From Olivibacter jilunii (lineage in GTDB: Bacteria; Bacteroidota; Bacteroidia; Sphingobacteriales; Sphingobacteriaceae), in contig NZ_LR027851.1 of NCBI RefSeq assembly GCF_900607235.1, forward strand, positions 434,001 through 498,000: 64,000 bases of DNA, written 5' to 3'. The first letter of the stretch is position 1, and each line of letters opens with the position of its first letter. Under the pieces are notes generated by a model. It was not told the DNA's origin, did no database searches, and was given only the letters and a program-made list of their open reading frames with translations. Of this stretch, positions 52,415 to 60,574 are shown one piece after another. The position numbers and the translations under genes are program-made.

Positions 52415-53260
52415 CTATTGAAATCCAAGGCGATTACCAACTTTGATTTGTAGTAGAAGAAGCATTTTTTTTATTGGAGGAACACTTACTCGGCTTGATA
52501 GCAATTGTTCAGGCGTGATCCCCTTAATTTTCTGAAAGAGGCAGAAGTAATATTTATAAGCTACCAATACCCCAAAGCGAGCCTTTGCCGGCAATTGGAG
52601 AATGCCCGCGTAAGCCCTTTCAAAATCCTTCGAGATGTCCATCTCTATTAACTCCTTCTCCGACCGGGAAAGGCAATGTAAATCAATCTGGGGAAAATAA
52701 CTTCTTTCTAAATTCTTTAAGTCGTCTGCTAAGTCGCGCAGGAAATTGACTTTTTGGAATGCCGCACCAAGTGAAGTGGCGGCTGGTGCAAGCATTTTTG
52801 CTTGCTCATAATTGCCATCACAGAACACCTGAAGACACATCAAACCAACTACTTCGGCCGATCCATAAATATAGCGGCTAAGCTCCTCCTTTGTGGTCCA
52901 ATCTTTTTTTTCCAAATCGGAGTGCATGCTGTCAAAAAATGCTTCGATTAGTTCATGCCCGATATTGTATTGATTTACAGTGAGCTGAAAACTCTGTAAA
53001 ATTGGATTCAAACTTATTTTTTGATCTATTGCGTCGAAAGTGTCCTTTTTGAACTGCGCTAACAATATGGCCTTGGGATAATTATGAAAGGTATCAACAA
53101 TTTCATCGGCTAAGCGGACAAAACCGTAAATTCCATGAATCGGCGCATGTAATTCTGGATGAAAAAGTTTGATTGCCGACGAGAAGGAGCTACTGTAATT
53201 AACCGTGATCGTTTTGCTGCAAAGATAACTGGTCGAATTAAAGAGGTCAATTGTATTCAT
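52415..53260 (-). CDS. crtB: Phytoene synthase CrtB
   Basis: A 281-residue isoprenoid synthase. The first Asp-rich motif is RLADEIVDT and the second is QKVNFLRDLADDL, both typical of phytoene/squalene synthases. SEVVGLMCLQVF-like text (YIYGSAEVVGLMCLQVF) is also conserved. It condenses two GGPP to phytoene. No GGPP synthase gene (crtE) is in the window. It is 8 bp from crtI. Confidence 0.95.
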   Translation of the reverse strand: MNTIDLFNSTSYLCSKTITVNYSSSFSSAIKLFHPELHAPIHGIYGFVRLADEIVDTFHNYPKAILLAQFKKDTFDAIDQKISLNPILQSFQLTVNQYNIGHELIEAFFDSMHSDLEKKDWTTKEELSRYIYGSAEVVGLMCLQVFCDGNYEQAKMLAPAATSLGAAFQKVNFLRDLADDLKNLERSYFPQIDLHCLSRSEKELIEMDISKDFERAYAGILQLPAKARFGVLVAYKYYFCLFQKIKGITPEQLLSSRVSVPPIKKMLLLLQIKVGNRLGFQ

Positions 53261-53268
53261 AGATTTCG

Positions 53269-54768
53269 CTAGCTAATAATTACTCCTTTTTGTTTTGCCA
53301 AATACTGATCTGCTTGCTCAGCCACCATTTTGCCAGATAGTATGGACGGTGGAAGCCCGGGACCTGGGACGGTCAGTTGACCACAGTAAAAGAGATTTTC
53401 TACCTTTTTGCTCCTTAAACGAGGCTTGCCAAAGGCTGTTTGCTTGAGTGTATTCGCTAAACCATAGGCATTCCCTAAATATGCATGATAGTCTGTTATA
53501 AACTCTTGAATACTGTAATCCTTATAATAAATTACGTGATCGGTGATATCCGTTTTAAGGTGGTGCTCTAAACGGCTCATTAGGTGTTTGAAATATTTCG
53601 CCCTAAGAGAAGGGTCATCTCCTTTTAAACCAGCTGCTATCGGCACCAACAAAAATAGATTTTCGCAACCTGAAGGGGCTACGCTCGGGTCACTTACAGA
53701 TGGAGCGCACGCGTAAAATAAAGGTTTTTCCGGCCACGATGGATTTTTATACAGAGAAGAAGCGTGATTCTCAAAATCAGTGTCGAAAAACAGATTGTGA
53801 TGATTTAAGTCGAGTCGCTTATTAATGCCTATATAGTATAACAGACAGGAAGGAGCCATCGATCGGCTTTCCCAATACTGTTCACTATATTGTTGATAAT
53901 TTACGGGAAGAAGCTGCTCGATGTGATGATAATCGCCGGCGCCTATCACTAAATCGGTAGATAAACGTTCGTCATAACTGTTTAGATAGTTTGCTTTTCC
54001 TAATGAAACTTCAATGTGGTCGATATCGACATTAAAACGAAACGTGACACCCAGCTCGAGGGCGAGCGCATAAATAGCGCTGACGATTCGGGACATACCT
54101 CCTCTAGGATACCACGTTCCAAGAACAATGTCGGCATAGTTCATAAGACTATACATCGCCGGAATTTTTTCAGGCATAGCACCTAAAAAAATAACTGGAA
54201 ATTGCATTATTCGCCTGATTTTTGGGTGCTCGAAATATCGGTTCACATGCTGCTCCATATTGCGAAGCGGTTGTAATCGTCGCAAAAGTGTGTAAATATC
54301 CTTACTTAAGAATTCGTCAAAACGTAAAGCGGGTTTTAACGCAAATCGATGCATTCCTATTTCGTACTTCTCTCTGGCATCTTTTATATAATAGCGTAAT
54401 CTTCCAGCACTACCTGGTTCCAGTTTTTCAAATTTTTCACCTAAACCTTCAATGGATGATGGCACTTCGAATTTGCCATCATTGAAATACACACTATAGG
54501 AAGGTTCTAAACGAATCAGTTCATAGTAATTACTAATCTTTTTTCCAAAGTCTGAGAAGAACTGCTCGAATACTTCCGGCATCCAGTACCAACTTGGCCC
54601 CATATCGAACGTAAAACCTTTATTCGTAAAATTTCTGACGCGACCGCCAGGCTCTAAATTTTTTTCATATACTGTCACTTGGTAACCTTTTTTTTGTAGA
54701 TAGCAGCTGGCTACCATTCCCGAAATACCCGCTCCTATAATGGATATGGATGGCTTTTTATGCGTCAT
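53269..54768 (-). CDS. crtI: Phytoene desaturase CrtI
   Basis: A 499-residue FAD enzyme with the N-terminal dinucleotide motif IGAGISGMVASCYLQKKG, EKNLEPGGRV and FDMGPSWYWMPE. The C-terminal CrtI signature is CGQLTVPGPGLPPSILSG. It desaturates phytoene to lycopene. As first gene of the crt operon, its start is 113 bases from a divergent MarR-type gene, with a palindrome between. Confidence 0.95.
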   Translation of the reverse strand: MTHKKPSISIIGAGISGMVASCYLQKKGYQVTVYEKNLEPGGRVRNFTNKGFTFDMGPSWYWMPEVFEQFFSDFGKKISNYYELIRLEPSYSVYFNDGKFEVPSSIEGLGEKFEKLEPGSAGRLRYYIKDAREKYEIGMHRFALKPALRFDEFLSKDIYTLLRRLQPLRNMEQHVNRYFEHPKIRRIMQFPVIFLGAMPEKIPAMYSLMNYADIVLGTWYPRGGMSRIVSAIYALALELGVTFRFNVDIDHIEVSLGKANYLNSYDERLSTDLVIGAGDYHHIEQLLPVNYQQYSEQYWESRSMAPSCLLYYIGINKRLDLNHHNLFFDTDFENHASSLYKNPSWPEKPLFYACAPSVSDPSVAPSGCENLFLLVPIAAGLKGDDPSLRAKYFKHLMSRLEHHLKTDITDHVIYYKDYSIQEFITDYHAYLGNAYGLANTLKQTAFGKPRLRSKKVENLFYCGQLTVPGPGLPPSILSGKMVAEQADQYLAKQKGVIIS

Positions 54769-54784
54769 AAGGATGAATAACTAA

Positions 54785-54804
54785 TTTGTATGTAATAATA
54801 CAAA
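54785..54804. promoter_or_regulatory. Candidate MarR operator between crtI and marR
   Basis: TTTGTAT (54785-54791) and ATACAAA (54798-54804) are perfect 7-base arms around six bases. The site is 17 bases upstream of the crtI start and 76 upstream of the MarR ATG, well placed to repress both. Confidence 0.5.
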
Positions 54805-54857
54805 AAAATCAGTAAATAAGTTTTAAAACATACTAAAATCTTTGTTGTTTATTTTGA

Positions 54858-54865
54858 TACATTTG
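54858..54865 (+). promoter_or_regulatory. Putative -7 element of MarR gene
   Basis: TACATTTG matches TAnnTTTG exactly and lies 15 bases before the ATG at 54881. A TTTG at 54841-54844 is only 13 bases upstream, shorter than usual. The TTG codon at 54842 lies upstream of this element and is therefore an unlikely start. Confidence 0.4.
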
Positions 54866-54880
54866 TGGTTAATTACTGAC

Positions 54881-55579
54881 ATGGATTACAATTTAGTGAT
54901 ACAGCTGTTGTCCGAACTTAGGCAATACGAACAGGAGATGAATAGATCTCCCGACAATATTCATTCTTTTGCAACTTGGTTAATTAATAAGCGCGATTTC
55001 AATGATGCTGCGGATGAAAGTTTGTTTATGCGAATAAATTGGCATGGGAAAGATCGCGGCGGTAAGGCCCATTATAATGCATCTCATTTGATTACAGCTG
55101 TAGGTAGGCATAAAATGAACTACATTCGGCAAGCGCTAGACGGGACTGCTTTCGATACTTACGACGAGTTTGCCTTTATGTTGAGCTTGGTTTTCAAAGG
55201 CAATTATTCTCCATCTAAATTAATTGAAACTCACCTTCAACTTAAACCGACAGGAATCGAGGTTATACGCCGCTTGTTAAAGAAACAATTAGTAGAACAA
55301 ACACCTTCCGAAACAGACAAAAGAGCGAAAGTTCTGTCTGCCACGACGCTGGGAAAGCAAGCTTTTTATTTGGCTTTGCAACGCATTAATAAAGTTACTG
55401 ATCTCATTATGTCGCCGTTGTCGGAAAAGGAGCATCTCGTATTACTATCGTTACTGCAAAAATTGGATCAACGACATCGCCCGATTTATTCGTTGGATAA
55501 AAAGAGCTCTTTTGATGAATTGATTTCGATGTTTGAATCGGATAACCCTCAATATTCAGATCCAAAAAATGAAAAATGA
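54881..55579 (+). CDS. MarR-family regulator, carotenoid cluster
   Basis: A 232-residue protein from ATG 54881. The MarR winged helix spans about 70-165: KLIETHLQLKPTGIEVIRRL is the recognition region and VEQTPSETDKRAKVLSATTL the wing. A longer than usual N-terminus (about 60 residues) and a C-terminal tail are present. It is divergent from crtI and forms a unit with the DUF2141 gene (ATGA overlap). Control of carotenoid genes is inferred from position and from the palindrome between them. Confidence 0.82.
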   Translation: MDYNLVIQLLSELRQYEQEMNRSPDNIHSFATWLINKRDFNDAADESLFMRINWHGKDRGGKAHYNASHLITAVGRHKMNYIRQALDGTAFDTYDEFAFMLSLVFKGNYSPSKLIETHLQLKPTGIEVIRRLLKKQLVEQTPSETDKRAKVLSATTLGKQAFYLALQRINKVTDLIMSPLSEKEHLVLLSLLQKLDQRHRPIYSLDKKSSFDELISMFESDNPQYSDPKNEK

Positions 55580-56028
55580 TGTTTAGTTCCTGTCATCGTC
55601 TATTATTTTGCTTATTTACGTTTGTTTTTTGTTATATAGGGCTACGTGCGCAGCAAAAAAGTGTGCTTCGGGTCGATGTTTGCAATCTAAAAAATAATAA
55701 AGGAGTTTTATACGCGGCTCTTTATAGAAATCAACAGTCTTTTTTAAATGAAAAGGAATGTTACGCCAGTAAGATTGTTGAGAGCAATCACGCCGACACG
55801 CTATCTTTTTTCTTTGAAGAACTACCGATAGGTAAATATGCGCTCGCTATTTTTTTTGACAAAAATGGTAACGGTCGAATGGATACAAATTTCTTAGGTA
55901 TCCCCAAAGAACCCTTTGGTTTTTCGGCGAGAAAGATGCCCTTATTTAAGGCACCTCGTTTCGATGAAGCGTCCTTTGTGCTAAAACCCGATAATAACAA
56001 GCTTGTTATAAAGTTGATTTCTTTTTAA
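55576..56028 (+). CDS. Secreted DUF2141 protein
   Basis: A 150-residue secreted protein with signal ending LRAQQ. The DUF2141 pattern is plain: LRVDVCNLKNNKGVLYAALY, ELPIGKYALAIFFDKNGNGRMD, then FLGIPKEPFGFS. Such proteins often sit beside carotenoid genes in Bacteroidota and other bacteria, but the biochemical role is not known. Its start overlaps the MarR stop, and its own stop is one base from the converging fucosidase. Confidence 0.85.
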   Translation: MMFSSCHRLLFCLFTFVFCYIGLRAQQKSVLRVDVCNLKNNKGVLYAALYRNQQSFLNEKECYASKIVESNHADTLSFFFEELPIGKYALAIFFDKNGNGRMDTNFLGIPKEPFGFSARKMPLFKAPRFDEASFVLKPDNNKLVIKLISF

Positions 56029-56029
56029 G

Positions 56030-57520
56030 CTATTCAGGCTCGCGTTTAAAACTTACCTTTAGTGTATAGCCGTTTGGCAAATTGATAATTGATAAAGGTA
56101 AAGTTACTTCCAAGCCGTCAATTTTTTGTGCGAATGCTACTTTGCCGAAACCGAGAATTTCTACCTTTTGTATAGTCCTGATTTCTTTTGAAAAGGCTTT
56201 AATTAAGATGTTCGAATGAGAGGACGTTTTGAGTGCTATGGCATATACCGAACCGTTTTTTTGTGTAAACCAAAAATCGGTCGGGCTGATCTGTAGTGTG
56301 AAACCTTCTTTCTCCCGCTGTTCTGTATCGGTAATTTTATATTCCGCAGGGCCTTCATGGTTTATACGCCATGGTCTTGTGCCATAAATGGCTTCTTGAT
56401 TCACCTGAAGCCATTTGCCAATCGATTGCAGATTGTTAATGACCATTTCGGGTACGGAACCATCGGCACGTGGGCCGATGTTGAGCATATAATTCCCACC
56501 TTTGCTAACTATTTCCAGCAACCAATAAAGTAGCTCCTCTTTACTTTTCCAATCCTGATCATAGGACTTATAACCCCATGAATTATTGAAGGTTCCGACA
56601 GTTTCCCAAGGAATAGCGTATTGGTCCTTTTCTGTGGGGATCTTATTATCACCCGGAATAGCATAATCGCCCATCTGATTACCTATGCGTTCTGAAATAA
56701 CAATCTTGGGATTAATATCATAAACTGTTTTATAGAATCGGAAACTTTGTTCGGGTTTCATTAAACCCGGCATATCAAACCAGATGTAACGTATGTCTTT
56801 AAATTGGTAAAGTAATTCTTTGACTTGGGGTACCGATTTGTTGTCTAGGTATGACTGAAAACTATTTGGACTGGGATCCCATAGGTTAGCACCAAAAGCG
56901 TCGGTTCGTTTTCCCTCTCTATCATTCATCGTTTTGGTTTCTTTATACTGCGCATCAGCACCATCGGCCCAATCAATGTTATGAGAATAGTAAACGCCGA
57001 AACGTAAACCGAATTTTCGACAGGCCTGGTTGAACTCTGCTATAATATCGCGATTAAATGGAGAGGCGTCAACAACATTGAAAGGACTTGCTTTCGATTT
57101 GAACAACGCAAAGCCGTCATGATGCTTTGCGGTGATGACGATGTATTTCATCCCGGCGTCCTTGGCCATTTTAGCAATAGCATTGGCATCAAAGGTACTT
57201 GGGTTAAATTCGTCCGCCAATTTGGCGTATTGTTTTCGTGAAATCTTCGCGACAAGCTGAATCCACTCTGCAACGCTGGGACTTCCCATTTCTTCCATTT
57301 TTTTTCCTTCCCAAATTCCACCGGGAATGGCGTACAACCCCCAGTGAATGAACAGCCCGAATTTTAGGTCTTGGAATTCCTCCAAAGCAGTGGCCTTACT
57401 TCTATTCATTTCTCGCCAACGTTCCTTCATTGTCTGTTCAGACTGCGCAATGGCTGTCTGCGTGGCAACAGAGGTTATAACAGAAAATAAACTGATAAGC
57501 AAGTAGAATCGGATCGTCAT
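56030..57520 (-). CDS. GH29 alpha-L-fucosidase
   Basis: A 496-residue secreted hydrolase (signal ending TAIAQ). GH29 features: FGLFIHWGLYAIPGG, MKYIVITAKHHDGFALF, and RYIWFDMPG where D249 is the expected nucleophile. Then KIVISERIGNQMGDY and NYMLNIGPRADGSVPE. It is last in the SusC-SusD-GH88 operon, 20 bp after the GH88 gene. It would remove fucose or a related 6-deoxy sugar from the imported oligosaccharide. Confidence 0.9.
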   Translation of the reverse strand: MTIRFYLLISLFSVITSVATQTAIAQSEQTMKERWREMNRSKATALEEFQDLKFGLFIHWGLYAIPGGIWEGKKMEEMGSPSVAEWIQLVAKISRKQYAKLADEFNPSTFDANAIAKMAKDAGMKYIVITAKHHDGFALFKSKASPFNVVDASPFNRDIIAEFNQACRKFGLRFGVYYSHNIDWADGADAQYKETKTMNDREGKRTDAFGANLWDPSPNSFQSYLDNKSVPQVKELLYQFKDIRYIWFDMPGLMKPEQSFRFYKTVYDINPKIVISERIGNQMGDYAIPGDNKIPTEKDQYAIPWETVGTFNNSWGYKSYDQDWKSKEELLYWLLEIVSKGGNYMLNIGPRADGSVPEMVINNLQSIGKWLQVNQEAIYGTRPWRINHEGPAEYKITDTEQREKEGFTLQISPTDFWFTQKNGSVYAIALKTSSHSNILIKAFSKEIRTIQKVEILGFGKVAFAQKIDGLEVTLPLSIINLPNGYTLKVSFKREPE

Positions 57521-57540
57521 GGTTTGAATAAGTGAATAAG

Positions 57541-58779
57541 TTAAGTGTGTGAATTCTTTTGGATGCGTAAAAGTGCTTCCAGAAAATAATAGTCGGCATA
57601 TACTAAGGGTACATCAATCTCACCTCCATGAGGAATACTGCCTACGCTATGTTTTAGCAGAAAATAGCCATTTGTGCCGGCTTGAGCCATATACCTGTCC
57701 GTACTCAATGATTGCAGAATTTTCTTTGCAGTGCTGTAAAATAAGCGTTTATGCTTTTCTTCTGCATAAGTACTGAGCTCAAGCAGTGCCGAGCTGGTAA
57801 TTGCAGCCGCTGATGCATCCCTTGGAATTTCTTTAAACTTGGAGGCATCATAATCCCAGTTTGGCTGATAACCTGCTTGTCCGACATGGAAATCCCAATA
57901 GGGAATAAGGTCACTGGGCAAGTGTTGATGATTGATATAATATTCCGCCATTTTGATGGCGGAATGGAGAAATTTCGTGTCTTTAGTTTCCCGATACATA
58001 ACCGTAAAACCATAAAGTCCCCAAGCTTGTCCTCTTGACCAAGCCGAATTGTCGGCATAACCCTGAGCCGTTTCTCTACTCAGTACCACTCCCGTTAAAG
58101 GATCATAGTTGACCACGTGATAAGAACTATAATCTGGACGATAGTGGTTTTTGAGCGTTGTTTCAGCATGTTTTATGGCGATGGTTCTGAAAGAGCTATC
58201 GCCTGAAAGCTGTGATGCCAGAAAAAGCAGCTCCAGGTTCATCATATTATCAATAATTACCGGAAATTGATAAACCGATTGGCCATCCCACGAACTAAAA
58301 CTGTTCCACGATTGGATGGCACCGACTTTTGAATTGTAGCGACTAACAAGCGATTTGGCACTTTGAATCAGTATTTTCTTATAGCACGTGTCGCCGGTTA
58401 GCCGGTATGCATTGCCATAGCTAGAATTCATCATAAATCCGATGTCATGATGATCTGTATTGTATTGATTTGCTTCTAATGAATGGGTCCATTTTTGAGC
58501 GGCTGCTTTCCACTTATTGTCTTTGGTATACTCATATAGATACCACAGACACCCTGGCCAGAAACCACCGGTCCAATCATGGATAACAGTATAGCTAGTT
58601 TTTCCGTTGGCATCGGTCGATCGTGGATAGCGATTTAGATCGGTTGCAGCGGATAACAGGAGGGTGTATTGTCGCGCTGCCCGATCGAAACTTCGTTGGA
58701 CAATATCTTGCCTGTCATGGTTAAATGAAACCAGTAGCAAAGTCAATAATAAGGTGTATGGGAATAAAAACTTTTTCAT
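57541..58779 (-). CDS. GH88 unsaturated uronyl hydrolase
   Basis: A 412-residue protein from ATG 58779 with a short signal or anchor (FLFPYTLLLTLLLVSF). The (alpha/alpha)6 catalytic pair is visible: D112 in HHDIGFMM and D177 in VIIDNMMNLELL, matching Asp88 and Asp149 of unsaturated glucuronyl hydrolase. SAWSRGQAWGLYGF and HGGEIDVPLVYADYYFLEAL are typical of GH88. It removes the 4,5-unsaturated uronic acid left by a polysaccharide lyase; no lyase gene is in the window. Confidence 0.9.
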   Translation of the reverse strand: MKKFLFPYTLLLTLLLVSFNHDRQDIVQRSFDRAARQYTLLLSAATDLNRYPRSTDANGKTSYTVIHDWTGGFWPGCLWYLYEYTKDNKWKAAAQKWTHSLEANQYNTDHHDIGFMMNSSYGNAYRLTGDTCYKKILIQSAKSLVSRYNSKVGAIQSWNSFSSWDGQSVYQFPVIIDNMMNLELLFLASQLSGDSSFRTIAIKHAETTLKNHYRPDYSSYHVVNYDPLTGVVLSRETAQGYADNSAWSRGQAWGLYGFTVMYRETKDTKFLHSAIKMAEYYINHQHLPSDLIPYWDFHVGQAGYQPNWDYDASKFKEIPRDASAAAITSSALLELSTYAEEKHKRLFYSTAKKILQSLSTDRYMAQAGTNGYFLLKHSVGSIPHGGEIDVPLVYADYYFLEALLRIQKNSHT

Positions 58780-58804
58780 CTTTAATAATTTACGGCATGC
58801 TGAT

Positions 58805-60568
58805 TTAATCAATCCAACCTGGGTTCTGTTTCAAGTTGGGATTCATTTGGATTTCATTTGATGGTATGGGCCAGGTATACAGATGATCACCTTTATAGCT
58901 ATAATCGCTGACATTGGCACCCCAAATCTGCTTTCGACCATTTCCGACCTGGAAAACCTTTTCTTTCCAAGTAGCCCATCGTAATTCATCGAAATAGTTA
59001 ATACCTTCATTAGGAAATTCCACTCTTCGTTCATTGCGAATACGCTCGCGCAAGTCTTCTTGTCCTGTCACGGTAGTGGCTGTATTTGAATTTAACAAGG
59101 CAACACCCGCCCGCGCCCGTACTTCATTCACTTTTTCGACTGCCTCTGATAGCAGCCCTTGTTCGTTGAGGGCCTCGGCCCACATCAATAGCACATCTGC
59201 GTACCGCAGAATAGGAAAATCGATCGGCCCAAAATTCCGGTCTACTAGTTCAGTAACCCCTTCGGCTACAAACTTTCTATAAAAGTAAAAGAAATTGATC
59301 TGTGTGTCGCTTTGAATATCACCATCGATTGGCGCTTGCGCCCTAAAGGGCCAACGCATATGTTGTATACTTTCCACATTAGTAAAATTATAGGCACCGC
59401 GGAAGGTTGCATAAGGAGTAACTATATTCGCCTGCAAACGGGGATCACGGTTATCATAGGCTGCCTTAATGCGTTCTTCGTTACCCTGTGGTAGATAAAG
59501 CTCCATTTTTGCACCACGTAATGCAGCAGCGGCTTTTTCACTTTCGGTTAGGTTATCGCGTAAGAAAAACACCTCCCTTTCATTAACGGAAAGTTTTGTG
59601 TAGCCGGGAATAACCGCGTCCCAGCTGAATTTCGATCCATCCATATTTTCATAAAGATCCACGAGATGCGGAGAGGGCATATAATAGTTCCAACCGCGAG
59701 TGTAAGCGGAGGGCCATCCGCAGAATAGCTGGAAATTGTTTCCGTAACCAAATTCACTACGATTTTGAATTGAAAATATCATCTCTGACGACTGTTCATT
59801 GGCTTCCTTAAACAGAGCTTTGTAGTCAGCGAATAAAGTATGTCCGGCATCCTTCACCTTTTGGAAATCTGCAGCGGCCAATGCCCAATCGGTCTTGTAT
59901 AGATAAATCTTTCCACGCAAGGCGTAGGCCGCTGCCTTGGTGACGTGTCCATAGTTTCCATCTCCGGTAGCGTATCGTTCCGGTAGCTGTGGTTCATTAA
60001 TACAGTCGCTAAGATCAGCTAAAACCTGATCCCATACCTCTTCTTCGGTATTTCTTGGCTTAACCGCTTCTGTTGCCGTGAAAGGTTCCAAATAGATAGG
60101 CACCCCCTTATATACTTGATTTAATCGGAAATAGAAGTAGGCCCTCAAAAATTTACATTCAGCAATATACCTTGCCTTCTTTTCCGTACTAGATGGTGAC
60201 TTCTGCGGAATGTTCTTTATGCCATCATTGGCCCGTTGGATGCCTTCATACATCATCTGCCAGATATTTAAGAACAAAGGATCGCCGGCAGTAATCGTAC
60301 CTGTTAACAAGGGCTCATCCCAACGTCCTTGTCCTGTAAATGAGAATCTGTCCATCTGATACAGTTCATAGGGCGAAACGAGTCCGCTATGCCCCATTTT
60401 TAATCGTAACGCATTATAGACGCCGGCGACACCTAAATCGGTTAGGTTATCCGTAGTCCACATCGTGGTGCTGGAAACAGAAGAATAGGGGGAAGTATCC
60501 AATAGGTCTTTTTTGCAACTACAAAGAGCGCTAATCATTAATATCGCGAATATTTTTTTCATGATCAT
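58805..60568 (-). CDS. SusD/RagB-type surface lipoprotein
   Basis: A 587-residue lipoprotein (lipobox SALCSCKK; ATG 60562 is an alternative start). SusD segments are KARYIAECKFLRAYFYFRLNQ, DFPILRYADVLLMWAEALNE-type text, and NERRVEFPNEGINYFDELRW. It follows SusC by 6 bp and precedes the GH88 gene closely. Confidence 0.93.
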   Translation of the reverse strand: MIMKKIFAILMISALCSCKKDLLDTSPYSSVSSTTMWTTDNLTDLGVAGVYNALRLKMGHSGLVSPYELYQMDRFSFTGQGRWDEPLLTGTITAGDPLFLNIWQMMYEGIQRANDGIKNIPQKSPSSTEKKARYIAECKFLRAYFYFRLNQVYKGVPIYLEPFTATEAVKPRNTEEEVWDQVLADLSDCINEPQLPERYATGDGNYGHVTKAAAYALRGKIYLYKTDWALAAADFQKVKDAGHTLFADYKALFKEANEQSSEMIFSIQNRSEFGYGNNFQLFCGWPSAYTRGWNYYMPSPHLVDLYENMDGSKFSWDAVIPGYTKLSVNEREVFFLRDNLTESEKAAAALRGAKMELYLPQGNEERIKAAYDNRDPRLQANIVTPYATFRGAYNFTNVESIQHMRWPFRAQAPIDGDIQSDTQINFFYFYRKFVAEGVTELVDRNFGPIDFPILRYADVLLMWAEALNEQGLLSEAVEKVNEVRARAGVALLNSNTATTVTGQEDLRERIRNERRVEFPNEGINYFDELRWATWKEKVFQVGNGRKQIWGANVSDYSYKGDHLYTWPIPSNEIQMNPNLKQNPGWID

Positions 60569-60574
60569 CTGAGT

